A stretch of 64,000 nt of DNA, from positions 1 to 64,000 of the forward strand of contig JAGVHG010000140.1 of the NCBI GenBank assembly GCA_020056715.1. The letters are read 5' to 3'. How positions within the stretch are numbered: the stretch's first letter is position 1; each line of letters opens with the position of its first letter. The notes beneath the pieces are model-generated. The model searched no databases, was not told where the DNA came from, and saw only the letters and a program-made list of their open reading frames with translations. Made by a program: the position numbers and the translations under genes. This DNA comes from Phycisphaerae bacterium. GTDB taxonomy: Bacteria; Planctomycetota; Phycisphaerae; UBA1845. Below are positions 56,372-64,000 of this stretch, in pieces.

Positions 56372-57568
56372 ATGCTTCGGACAGTAGTGATTCTGATCGT
56401 TTTGGCGGTCTTGAGTCTCGGCGGGTACGTCGGGTTCCAAAAGTGGAATGACCGGCAGCCGCAGGTGACCTACAAGACCACTCCGGTTACGCGCGGGACG
56501 CTTGTCTCCACGGTGACGGCGACTGGCAACCTCGAGCCGTTGGTGAAGGTCCTGGTCGGGTCGCAAGTGAGCGGGACAGTCACCCGCTGGTATGCGGACT
56601 TCAACCAGCGCGTCGAGCAAGGCTTCGTGCTGGCCGAGTTGGACCAAGATCGCTTCAAGGCCACGCTCGACCAACGCCAGGCCACCGCGAAAGCGGCGAG
56701 AGCACGGGTTGAGGAGGCCCGTGCGGCGCTCGCGGACACGACCCTCAAGCGCGAACACGCTGAGGTCAACATAAAGCAGAACGCGGCAACCGATCTCGAA
56801 CTCGCGGAGACGCGAGTCGCAGAGCAACAGGCGGCGGCGTCCGTCCACGCGGCCGAGGCCGAGGTGGAACGCGCCGATGCCGAGGCCCGCCTCGCCAAGG
56901 TCGATCTGGATCGGACGGTCATCCAGTCTCCCATCAGCGGTGTCGTCATCTCGCGAAACGTAGATGCGGGACAGACCGTCGCCGCTTCGTTTACGGCGCC
57001 GATCCTTTTCACCATTGCTAACGATCTCGCCAAGTTGCAGGTGAATGCGGCGGTCAGCGAGACGGACATTGGTAAGATTCACGAGGGCAGCGGGGCCGAC
57101 TTCCGGGTGGACGCCTATCCGGACCGGCGTTTTCACGGCGTGGTCTCGCAGGTGCGCTACGCGGAAACGATCGTCGACAACGTGGTCACATACACGACGC
57201 TGATCAACATGGACAATACGGACCTAGCGCTGCGGCCCGGCATGACGGCGACGATTTCGTTCGAGGTCGCCCGGGCTGAGAATATCCTCATGGTGCCCAA
57301 CGCGGCCATGCGTTTCAATCCAATCGCTGCCCCGGCGGACGGCGATTGGATGCGTCCGGGCAAGGCGGTGCGCATGCAGCCGCGGGTGTTCAAACTCGAC
57401 GCCGGCCGCCCGGTCGAAGCGCCGATCGAGCCGGGGTTGACGGACGGAAGTTTCACCGAGGTCCGCTCCGGCGACCTGCGCGAGGGCGATCCGGTGGTGA
57501 TCGAACAGAGCGGCGGTCTACGTCCACGCGCCAATGTCCCCACGCGCACGCCAAGGATCGCCGGATGA
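56372..57568 (+). CDS. MacA/HlyD-type efflux periplasmic adaptor
   Basis: The 398 residues have one N-terminal membrane segment (VVILIVLAVLSLGGYVGFQK), a barrel-lipoyl half (GTLVSTVTATGNLEPLVKVL, GSQVSGTVTRWYADFNQRVE), a long coiled coil (about 100-175, ATAKAARARVEEARAALADT), the second lipoyl half (DRTVIQSPISGVVISRNVDA), and the membrane-proximal domain. This is the MacA/RND adaptor fold. Its stop overlaps the ATPase gene start. Confidence 0.88.
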   Translation: MLRTVVILIVLAVLSLGGYVGFQKWNDRQPQVTYKTTPVTRGTLVSTVTATGNLEPLVKVLVGSQVSGTVTRWYADFNQRVEQGFVLAELDQDRFKATLDQRQATAKAARARVEEARAALADTTLKREHAEVNIKQNAATDLELAETRVAEQQAAASVHAAEAEVERADAEARLAKVDLDRTVIQSPISGVVISRNVDAGQTVAASFTAPILFTIANDLAKLQVNAAVSETDIGKIHEGSGADFRVDAYPDRRFHGVVSQVRYAETIVDNVVTYTTLINMDNTDLALRPGMTATISFEVARAENILMVPNAAMRFNPIAAPADGDWMRPGKAVRMQPRVFKLDAGRPVEAPIEPGLTDGSFTEVRSGDLREGDPVVIEQSGGLRPRANVPTRTPRIAG

Positions 57569-58266
57569 GCAGCGACTTGATCGACATCACCGACGCTTGG
57601 AAGGTCTATCATGTCGGCGAGGTGCAGGTGCCGGCTGTTCGCGGCGTCTCGCTGCGAGTTTCGCAAGGCGAGTTCGTGGCCATCACCGGACCCAGCGGAT
57701 CGGGTAAGTCAACGTTCATGCACCTGCTGGGGTGTCTGGACCGGCTTTCGTCGGGGACATATCGCTTCGAGGGCCAGCCGATCCAGGAGCAGTCGCGTTT
57801 GCAACTAGCGCGGCTGCGGAATCGGCGGATCGGTTTTGTATTCCAAAGTTTTAACCTGCTGGCGCGGACGACGATTGTGGACAATGTGGCTTTGCCGCTC
57901 ATCTACCAGGGCGTGGGGCGTTCCGAACGAAGGAAGCGGGCGTCGGAACTGCTGGGCCGCATCGGCTTGGGCGACCGACTGCGGCACCACACCAACCAAC
58001 TTTCCGGCGGACAACAGCAGCGCGTAGCTATCGCCCGGGCATTGGTCACTCGCCCCGCGATGCTCCTGGCCGATGAACCCACCGGCAACCTCGACACCAA
58101 GACCAGCCACGAGATCATGACTCTGTTCCAACAGCTCAATCGTGACGAAGGCATTTCCGTCGTGGTGGTGACGCACGAGGCGGAGATCGCCGCCTTCGCC
58201 CGCCGGCACGTCATGTTCCGCGACGGGCTGATCGTGCAGGACGTCTTGCAGGCCACCGCGGCGTGA
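57565..58266 (+). CDS. MacB-type ABC ATPase
   Basis: The 233 residues carry Walker [30 protein letters not shown], signature [15 protein letters not shown], Walker [12 protein letters not shown] and H-loop VVTHEAEIA. Proteins of this length and sequence class (LolD/MacB) pair with FtsX-type permeases. ATG 57565 overlaps the adaptor stop by 4 bases. The permease partner starts 640 bases on, beyond two small genes. Confidence 0.93.
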   Translation: MSSDLIDITDAWKVYHVGEVQVPAVRGVSLRVSQGEFVAITGPSGSGKSTFMHLLGCLDRLSSGTYRFEGQPIQEQSRLQLARLRNRRIGFVFQSFNLLARTTIVDNVALPLIYQGVGRSERRKRASELLGRIGLGDRLRHHTNQLSGGQQQRVAIARALVTRPAMLLADEPTGNLDTKTSHEIMTLFQQLNRDEGISVVVVTHEAEIAAFARRHVMFRDGLIVQDVLQATAA

Positions 58267-58370
58267 TACTCCTATTTCCCGCAGGCGGGCCGCCCCACGC
58301 GTACCGAAGAAGGGTTCGGCCCCTGAGCTCCTTGCGGGAAACGACCTTCGCCCGGTAAAACAGCCCCCAA

Positions 58371-58607
58371 ATGAAAACGACGCAGTATTTTGAGTTTCGA
58401 CGGAGGCTACCTGATCGCGCCGATATTCAGGATGCGTGGATCGACGAGGTCATTCGACGTCCCTACAAGACGCAAAGGCAGTCCGATGGTAGAATTAGGA
58501 TGTGGGCGAAGATCGAGGAGGCCGGAGGGCGGCATCTTCGTGTGGTGCTGTTGGAAGACGGCGAAACCGTGCACAACGCATTCTTTGATCGCAGTTTTCG
58601 AGGATGA
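58371..58607 (+). CDS. small protein, possible toxin of a DUF2283-linked pair
   Basis: The 78 residues read TQYFEFRRRLPDRADIQDAW, then SDGRIRMWAKIEEAGGRHLR and VVLLEDGETVHNAFFDRSFR. I recall this compact beta-rich family (DUF4258-like) as a usual neighbour of DUF2283 proteins. Its stop overlaps the next start. The pair sits inside the efflux operon. Confidence 0.7.
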   Translation: MKTTQYFEFRRRLPDRADIQDAWIDEVIRRPYKTQRQSDGRIRMWAKIEEAGGRHLRVVLLEDGETVHNAFFDRSFRG

Positions 58608-58810
58608 CGGCCATGAAGGTCAAGTACTTCACCGACACCGACACGCTCTACATCCAATTGAACGAGCGTCCCGCCGCTCAGACCACCGAACTCAACGAGA
58701 ACGTACTTCTCGACCTCGATCGTGACGGCAAGGTCGTCTCCCTCACCGTCGAACACGCGGCCCTGCACTCGGGAAAGATGGATTTTTCGTACGAAGCAAC
58801 GGCGGCATGA
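58604..58810 (+). CDS. DUF2283-family protein, probable antitoxin partner
   Basis: The 68 residues (MKVKYFTDTDTLYIQLNERP, VLLDLDRDGKVVSLTVEHAA) are a clear DUF2283 domain. ATG 58604 or the internal ATG 58613 may be used; the first overlaps the previous stop. DUF2283 genes are frequently second in small two-gene units with the family above. Confidence 0.8.
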   Translation: MTAMKVKYFTDTDTLYIQLNERPAAQTTELNENVLLDLDRDGKVVSLTVEHAALHSGKMDFSYEATAA

Positions 58811-58905
58811 TCCCTCCCCCGCTCCCTTTCCGTCACTCTTTGCCTTCGTTGCCCCACTGTCCGATCTATCACGGTCGCGGCTCGGATCGGTTATAATCCA
58901 TCGCC

Positions 58906-60123
58906 ATGAGCCCGCTGATCATTCTGTCCGAATCGCTCCGCAGCCTGCAAAAGAACAAGGTGCGCACCGGGCTATCGGTGCTGGGCATCGTTATCGGTAT
59001 CGCCGCCGTCATCACCATGGTCGCCGTGGGGGAAGGGGCCAAGCGCCGTGTGGAGAAGGAAATCGCCACTCTCGGCGACGACTGGATCATGATCGGTTAC
59101 TGGGGCGTGCAACGCGGCGGCACACGGCGACAGACGGGGCTTCCGCGAAACTTTACCAGCGAGGACGCCGACGCGATCGAGCGTGAATGCGACGCCGTCC
59201 GCGCCACCACGCCGGTCAACCGCATCACCATGCAGGTCGTGTCCGGCTTCGGCAACTACCAGACCAACGTGATCGGGGCGCGGCCCAACTATTTTGACAT
59301 TCGACGCATGACGCCGGCTGTCGGTCGTGTGCTTAACAACGATGACCTGCGGATGCTCAACAAGGTCTGCTGCATCGGGGCGACCGTCTCCCGCGAGCTT
59401 TTCGGGGCGGTCAACCCTGTCGGGCAAACCGTGCGGATCAATCGCGTGGCCTTTGATATCGTCGGGCTGCTGGAGCCTAAGGGTGTGGGAAGCGACGGCC
59501 GAGACAATGATGACGTCATCGTTGTGTCATTCACCGCACTGGAACGCTACCTTGCGGGAAGCGAGCGCTCCGGCACGTTGCTCGCCGCGGCCAAGAAGGG
59601 CTACGATTCTTCCGTTGCCCGACAGCAAATCCGTGACCTCCTTCGACAACGTCACCGCCTTGCGGAAGACGAGGACGACGACTTCCGCATCTTTGACCGC
59701 TCGCTCACCATGCAGGCCAACGCCGAGGCCACGCGGACGTTTAACACGCTCCTTACCACGATCGCTTCGATATCGCTGCTGGTCGGCGGCGTGGGCATTA
59801 TGAACATCATGCTCGTATCCGTGACGGAGCGTACGCGAGAAATCGGTCTGCGCATGGCCATCGGCGCGGCCGGTTATCAGATCCTTGAACAATTCCTCTG
59901 CGAGGCGATCGTGCTGTGCGGGATGGGCGGGCTGTTCGGCTTTGTCGGTGGGTGGGGCGTGTCCAAGTTTGTTTCCTCGTACTACGGCTGGGACACGGTC
60001 GTTTCCTATTGGATGGCCGCTCTTGCCGTCGCCTTCGCGACCACGGTGGGGCTGTTCTTCGGCTTCTATCCCGCGTGGCGCGCGAGCGACCTCGACCCGA
60101 TCGACGCCCTGCGCTATGAGTAG
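58906..60123 (+). CDS. MacB-type permease (FtsX family)
   Basis: The 405 residues have the FtsX layout: one segment near 20-45 (VLGIVIGIAAVITMVAVGEG), a MacB periplasmic core of about 220 residues, then three segments (ASISLLVGGVGIMNIMLVSV, AIVLCGMGGLFGFVGGWGVS, AALAVAFATTVGLFFGFYPA) and the ending PIDALRYE. A TATAAT at 58892-58897 stands just before the ATG. It completes the MacAB exporter of a peptide, lipid or drug. The other two parts are upstream, separated by the DUF2283 pair. Confidence 0.9.
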   Translation: MSPLIILSESLRSLQKNKVRTGLSVLGIVIGIAAVITMVAVGEGAKRRVEKEIATLGDDWIMIGYWGVQRGGTRRQTGLPRNFTSEDADAIERECDAVRATTPVNRITMQVVSGFGNYQTNVIGARPNYFDIRRMTPAVGRVLNNDDLRMLNKVCCIGATVSRELFGAVNPVGQTVRINRVAFDIVGLLEPKGVGSDGRDNDDVIVVSFTALERYLAGSERSGTLLAAAKKGYDSSVARQQIRDLLRQRHRLAEDEDDDFRIFDRSLTMQANAEATRTFNTLLTTIASISLLVGGVGIMNIMLVSVTERTREIGLRMAIGAAGYQILEQFLCEAIVLCGMGGLFGFVGGWGVSKFVSSYYGWDTVVSYWMAALAVAFATTVGLFFGFYPAWRASDLDPIDALRYE

Positions 60124-60258
60124 GCGGCGGGCCGTCCGCGGCGTCCACGCAGGCACGATACTATTGACGCGAGGTTACGTGCGTAGATAATTCATGGGTA
60201 GCCATTACCATGCTGAAAAAGGAGCAACGCAAGCTCCGCGAAGAAATGAGGTAACGTC

Positions 60259-60504
60259 ATGACTCTCGAACAACTCCGTAGGATTCACGGAAGCCGACCC
60301 TTCAGACCGTTCACCATGTACATGGCTGACGGGCGATCGCTTACCGTGCCGCACCCGGAAATGCTGTGGGTACCGCCGCAGGCGTCACGGACGGTTCATG
60401 TCGAAACCGGGCCGGATGTATCCGAGTACGTCGATTTACTTCTGGTCGCGTCCATTGAAGTTGGTAACGGCAAGGCCAGTCGCAACGGGCGGAAAAGACG
60501 CTAA
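60259..60504 (+). CDS. small conserved protein of unknown function
   Basis: The 81 residues (EQLRRIHGSRPFRPFTMYMA, DGRSLTVPHPEMLWVPPQA, EYVDLLLVASIEVGNGKAS) look like a small planctomycete protein family with this RPF...F DGR pattern, seen often but not understood. A GAAATGAGG lies in front of it. Confidence 0.6.
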   Translation: MTLEQLRRIHGSRPFRPFTMYMADGRSLTVPHPEMLWVPPQASRTVHVETGPDVSEYVDLLLVASIEVGNGKASRNGRKRR

Positions 60505-60548
60505 CGCGTTGTTAATTGGTGCGCAGGCGCGCCTTAACCGATGCGAGC

Positions 60549-60765
60549 TTACGGCTCCAGCTCGATGGTGACCAAGATCGAAGGGTCGGACACGAGACCG
60601 TAGTCGGCGGGGTCTTCCCCATCCAAAGCGATGGGCGATGACTTCCTTTAGATTGCCCATGGCCTCGTCGAGCGTGTTACCCTGCGTTACCGCATGAACA
60701 TCCGGGCATTCAACTATGTACCCGCCGTCCTCGGGATAGATAAATGCTTTGATGCTACGTTTCAT
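60549..60765 (-). pseudogene. hicB-type antitoxin, frameshifted
   Basis: ATG 60765 opens MKRSIKAFIYPEDGGYIVEC, PDVHAVTQGNTLDEAMGNLK, EVIAHR. One extra base in an AAA run at 60625-60627 then shifts the frame. In the next frame the family ending continues: LDGEDPADYGLVSDPSIL, VTIELEP, stop 60549-60551. As it stands the protein would carry a scrambled Arg-rich tail. No hicA is beside it. Confidence 0.75.
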
Positions 60766-60915
60766 GTATTGACTGCCGCTCCGTCCAGCCCCGGATTTCG
60801 TCTCGTCAGCATACCGCCGTAGAGCGGCGAAAGTCAAAGGACACCGGCAAACTGCTGGCCGGTCTCGGAGGGCGGTGCATTGACCACGCCCAGACCTTCG
60901 GATACCAACGACTCT

Positions 60916-61464
60916 ATGCGGCGAGAGACCTGTGGGGTATTGCTCTGGCTTGCGCTAGCCGGATTTATAAGCGGGTGTAGCGGAGTCGGCGCGACTACCG
61001 TGCGTAACTTGTCCGTTTTCGACGAGTTTCATTTCGAGTGGACGCCAGGCTTGGGGTTTTGCCCGCCGGCCGAGTCCGTGTTGTCCGCAACCATCCGTCG
61101 TTCGCCGACCGGTGAATATGCTCTCGAGATGACCGTGTCGAGTGAGAGCCGTCCGACGAATGGCGGTTGCGCCGCGGATACCGAGATCGAAACGATTGAT
61201 GGCTGCGCCCAGATCATGGAACTGCCCTCGCGCGTGCTGACACAGGACGAGATCGACACCATGCTCGACCTCTTTCGTCGAGTCGTTGTTTGGCGCACTG
61301 TATTCTTAGAACCCTGTTTCCTCCGTGTAGTGGACCCGTGCGTTACAACGAGTTTTATCTGGGACGATTTCGAAACGACCGACTTCCCGTGCAACCCGAC
61401 GCATTTAACTGCACAGGAGGCCTCAAGTATCCTCTTTTTCCTCGACACACTGCGGAGCGATTGA
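60916..61464 (+). CDS. lipoprotein of unknown function
   Basis: The 182 residues begin with a lipoprotein signal (CGVLLWLALAGFISGCSG; the Cys is in SGC). The body has two Cys pairs (GFCPPAE, GGCAADTEIETIDGCA) and a HFEWTPGLG start, possibly a disulfide-bonded domain. The family is not recognised. ATG 60916 is chosen because it begins a normal signal; a TTG at 60880 would add 12 polar residues. It lies six bases before tpiA but is probably unrelated. Confidence 0.55.
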   Translation: MRRETCGVLLWLALAGFISGCSGVGATTVRNLSVFDEFHFEWTPGLGFCPPAESVLSATIRRSPTGEYALEMTVSSESRPTNGGCAADTEIETIDGCAQIMELPSRVLTQDEIDTMLDLFRRVVVWRTVFLEPCFLRVVDPCVTTSFIWDDFETTDFPCNPTHLTAQEASSILFFLDTLRSD

Positions 61465-61470
61465 CCAAGC

Positions 61471-62232
61471 GTGCGAACCCCACTCATTGCCGGAAATTGG
61501 AAGATGCACAAGACGCTCGCGGAGGCCCGCGAGTTAGTCGCGGGCATTCGTGAGGGCCTCACGACCATCACCGGCGTCGACGTGCTGATCTGTCCGCCGG
61601 TGCAACTTTTATTCCCGATGGCCAAGGCCGTCGCGGGAACGAAGATCATGCTCGGGGCACAGAACGCCCACGAAGCGGCCTACGGCGCCTTCACCGGCGA
61701 GGTCTCCGTGCCGATGTTGAAGGACACCGGCTGCACATACGTCATCATCGGCCACAGCGAGCGGCGGCAGATCTACAAGGAGGACGGCCTGCTGCTCGCC
61801 AAGAAGGTCCGTGCAGTGGTCGGCGGCGGGCTTAACGTCGTCTACTGCGTAGGCGAGACTCTCGACGAGCGGGAGTCCGGGCGTACCCAGGCTGTGGTCG
61901 AGCGGCAACTAACGGAGGTTGTCAAACCCGACGTACCAGCCGATCGACTCATCATTGCCTACGAACCGGTCTGGGCTATCGGAACCGGTCGGACGGCGAC
62001 CCCAGATCAGGCCCAGGAGGTTCACGTTTTAATCCGCACCCACCTGGCCGGCATCTACGGGAGGCCGACAGCCGATGCCATCCGTATTTTGTACGGTGGG
62101 AGCGTAAAGCCGGACAATGCCGCCACTCTGCTTTCCCAGCCTGACATCGACGGGGCCTTGGTCGGGGGGGCCTGTTTGGCCCCTGACGATTTTTTGGCTA
62201 TCATATCCGCTGCCCAGACCGCCCGGGCGTAG
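61471..62232 (+). CDS. tpiA: triosephosphate isomerase
   Basis: The enzyme interconverts glyceraldehyde-3-phosphate and dihydroxyacetone phosphate. The 253 residues have [14 protein letters not shown] (Lys), [12 protein letters not shown] (His), [12 protein letters not shown] (Glu) and the phosphate-binding [14 protein letters not shown]. The start is GTG 61471. Confidence 0.97.
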   Translation: MRTPLIAGNWKMHKTLAEARELVAGIREGLTTITGVDVLICPPVQLLFPMAKAVAGTKIMLGAQNAHEAAYGAFTGEVSVPMLKDTGCTYVIIGHSERRQIYKEDGLLLAKKVRAVVGGGLNVVYCVGETLDERESGRTQAVVERQLTEVVKPDVPADRLIIAYEPVWAIGTGRTATPDQAQEVHVLIRTHLAGIYGRPTADAIRILYGGSVKPDNAATLLSQPDIDGALVGGACLAPDDFLAIISAAQTARA

Positions 62233-62323
62233 GGGGCGGGTTATAGTTCGACCGGTCGTCCGCCGCAGGCGGACTCCCGGCTCTGATTGTTTACCGACCT
62301 TACGGTGATAGCGAGACGTTTGT

Positions 62324-62917
62324 ATGAGCATGTTGGCTGAAATGACCTGGGGGCAATGGGCTTTAGGAAGTTTCCTGGTCTTCACTTGTTTTATTCTGAT
62401 GCTGGTCATTCTATTGCAGAAGGGCCGTGGGGGCGGGTTCTCCGGGGCTTTCGGCGGCGCGGGCGGATCGAGCGCCTTCGGAGCTAAGACCGGCGACGTG
62501 TTCACCTGGATCACCGTAATCGTGGCCGGGGTGTTCGTGGTGCTGACGGTTTGGAGCAATTTCGTCTTTGATGAATCCCTTAGGCCCAAGCTTGCTTCTG
62601 AAGCCGCACGAGTCACACCCCTCGATTTCCCCGTGGAGGGCCTGGATGGTGCTCAGCCGATCGATCCGATGAAAATGGAACTCGGCATCGTCGATCCCAA
62701 CACGGGCGAGAAGAGCACAATCCTAGTCCCCAATAAACCTGTGACACCGCCGGGCGGCGTGGCGCCCGCCGAGCAACCGTACGATGCCACGAACCCCAAG
62801 CCCGCCGAGAGTGCTCAACCGCCTGGTTCCGCCGCCGATCAGCCGGCTACGTCACCAAAGGAGACACCGCCGGTGGGCGAGAAGAAGGACGAAAACGAAA
62901 ACCGTCCCAACCCATGA
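62324..62917 (+). CDS. secG: preprotein translocase subunit SecG, with long tail
   Basis: SecG supports SecYE during export. The 197 residues contain two membrane segments (WALGSFLVFTCFILMLVILL and TWITVIVAGVFVVLTVW) around the SecG signature GFSGAFGGAGGSSAFGAKTG. Ordinary SecG ends there at about 80-110 residues; here a Pro/Lys/Glu-rich tail of about 110 residues follows. The order secG, yicC, gmk is conserved in many planctomycetes. Confidence 0.9.
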   Translation: MSMLAEMTWGQWALGSFLVFTCFILMLVILLQKGRGGGFSGAFGGAGGSSAFGAKTGDVFTWITVIVAGVFVVLTVWSNFVFDESLRPKLASEAARVTPLDFPVEGLDGAQPIDPMKMELGIVDPNTGEKSTILVPNKPVTPPGGVAPAEQPYDATNPKPAESAQPPGSAADQPATSPKETPPVGEKKDENENRPNP

Positions 62918-63795
62918 TTGTATCGATGACCGGATACGGGGCGGCGCAGCACACCGAGAACGGTGTAAGCCTCGCCCTCGAACTCCGTACGGTGAACAAC
63001 CGGTACCTCAAGCTGTCGATCAAGCTACCCGAACATTTGCAGTTCGCCGAGAGCGACATCGACAAGCTTCTACGACATCGCCTGGCCCGCGGGACCGTGA
63101 GCTACACCGTCCGCGTCCGCAGCGACGGTACGATGCTCAAGGCGGTGGATCTAACGGCGCTGCAGCGCTACGTGGATGTGTTGTCGCAGGTTCGAGTCCC
63201 AGCCGGAGTACAGCCGGTCATTGACCTGGCGACGGTGGCCTTGCTGCCGGGTGTCAGCGAGTCGCCGGATATGGACGACGAAGCGAAACGCCGTTGCGTG
63301 GAGGTGCTCACGGAGCTGACCAACCGCGGGCTGAATGCCTTGATTGACATGCGTCGTGAGGAGGGGCGAATCCTCCACGACGACCTCCTGGGTTGCAGCG
63401 AGGCCATCCGCAAACACCTGGCCTTGATCGCCGCGAGGGCTCCGGGGGTGATCGACGAATACCGCGAGCGGTTGCGAACGCGGGTAGCGGCGTTGATGCA
63501 AGGGGGCGGATTTCAGCTTGAAGCCGACGGGCTGCTCCGCGAGATTGCGGTGTTCGCCGAACGTTGCGACATCAGCGAAGAGATCAGCCGCTTGACCTCG
63601 CATCTGGACCAGTTTGCGGAGGTGTGCGACCGTGACGAACAAGTGGGCCGGACGCTTGATTTTCTGGCCCAGGAGATGCTCCGCGAGGCCAACACCATCG
63701 GCTCCAAGAGCAACGACGCCGCCATCGCCAGAAACGTCGTGGAGATCAAGGGGCTGATCGACCGGTTGAAGGAACAGGTGCAGAATGTTGAATGA
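62914..63795 (+). CDS. yicC: YicC-family protein (endoribonuclease-like)
   Basis: The 293 residues have the family marks MTGYGAAQHTENGVSLALEL, RTVNNRYLKLSIKLPEHLQF, and the C-terminal DUF1732 part (EISRLTSHLDQFAEVCDRDE, LDFLAQEMLREANTIGSKSN). E. coli YicC is reported as an RNase acting on small RNAs. The ATG overlaps the secG stop. Confidence 0.9.
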   Translation: MIVSMTGYGAAQHTENGVSLALELRTVNNRYLKLSIKLPEHLQFAESDIDKLLRHRLARGTVSYTVRVRSDGTMLKAVDLTALQRYVDVLSQVRVPAGVQPVIDLATVALLPGVSESPDMDDEAKRRCVEVLTELTNRGLNALIDMRREEGRILHDDLLGCSEAIRKHLALIAARAPGVIDEYRERLRTRVAALMQGGGFQLEADGLLREIAVFAERCDISEEISRLTSHLDQFAEVCDRDEQVGRTLDFLAQEMLREANTIGSKSNDAAIARNVVEIKGLIDRLKEQVQNVE

Positions 63796-63880
63796 GGAAT
63801 TCGGAATGCGGAAACGGCCTTACGCTTGTTATTCGGCATTCCGCATTCACCATTCCGCATTCGATCGATGGACATCGTGC
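63796..63880. repeat. short-unit inverted repeat
   Basis: GAATTCGGAATGCGGAAACG ... ATTCGGCATTCCGCATTC, a cruciform-like stretch with ATTCxGCATTC units between yicC and gmk. Similar ATTC-type stretches appear at 10700-10780. Confidence 0.4.
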
Positions 63881-63895
63881 GGGGAGTGGTGAAAC

Positions 63896-64000
63896 GTGCC
63901 CGCGCGAGGTTGTTTGATCGTCATCAGCGGGCCGTCGGGGGCGGGCAAGACCTCGATCTGCAAGGCCCTGTTGGAGGGGCTGCTCGATACGGTGTGGAGC
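63896..64000 (+). CDS. gmk: guanylate kinase, 5' part (continues past the window)
   Basis: The visible 35 residues read PARGCLIVISGPSGAGKTSI then CKALLEGLLD. The P-loop GPSGAGKT in this exact N-terminal setting is guanylate kinase, which phosphorylates GMP. GTG 63896 has GGGGAG about nine bases upstream. The position after yicC supports the call. Confidence 0.85.
   Translation, partial: MPARGCLIVISGPSGAGKTSICKALLEGLLDTVWS

Overview
The window is about 64 kb of dense, high-GC bacterial chromosome. It looks like a planctomycete, most likely of the Phycisphaerae type. This is inferred from gene content rather than from any marker gene: a chlamydial Hc1-type histone-like protein, a DUF362 plus DUF6599-like pair, a big RCC1-repeat protein ending in dockerin-like segments and a Cys-rich tail, Kazal-domain secreted proteins, System II cytochrome c assembly, LptF/LptG-type permeases, and many dispersed palindromic repeats. 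No rRNA, tRNA, CRISPR array, transposase or phage gene was seen.

Layout. 1-8.8 kb: a truncated cysteine-synthase gene, recJ, a single-domain response regulator, a TPR/metalloprotease-like secreted protein, a SGNH hydrolase and nadC, then a decayed hicBA module. 8.9-16.8 kb: a membrane protein coupled to a ThiF/MoeB-type adenylyltransferase, an FtsB-like protein behind enolase, a large Kazal-domain secreted protein and class I fructose-bisphosphate aldolase. 16.9-21.2 kb: a PIN-domain toxin-antitoxin-like pair flanked by a second copy of the aldolase 3' end, a HTH/transmembrane protein, an OmpA-type lipoprotein and a DUF4258/YgiT-like pair. 21.3-28.7 kb: ResB and CcsA (cytochrome c maturation), Maf, and a Na+-exporter-like ABC system. 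28.9-33.9 kb: two LptF/G permeases, an FmdB zinc ribbon, small membrane proteins and a VIT/CCC1-like protein. 34.2-37.9 kb: two ABC ATPase/permease pairs in a row in one overlapping operon. 38.3-42.7 kb: DUF362 and DUF6599-like proteins and a C45-type peptidase. 43.4-49.3 kb: acpS, a WecA/MraY-family transferase, a DUF2723-like membrane protein with a FabZ-like dehydratase, an Hc1-like histone and holA. 49.5-55 kb: a beta-barrel-like protein, the RCC1-repeat protein and pyrK. 55-64 kb: DAHP synthase, a MacA-MacB efflux system interrupted by a toxin-antitoxin-like pair, a frameshifted hicB, and the housekeeping run tpiA-secG-yicC-gmk.

The most interesting signals are not whole genes. (i) Palindromic repeat units sit in frame inside protein genes (recJ, an LptF/G permease, and the membrane protein at 8.9 kb). 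One of these repeats has an intergenic relative that differs at two stem pairs by compensating changes. (ii) The 3' end of the aldolase gene recurs, with several synonymous differences, on the far side of a toxin-antitoxin pair. (iii) Two HicB-type antitoxin genes have each lost their frame to one extra base, one beside an equally broken hicA. (iv) pyrK has a strong promoter, a leader, and a terminator-like hairpin with a U run just before its start codon.

All calls come from reading the sequence and recalled family features. No database search was run. Where several start codons are possible, the choice is explained in the entry.
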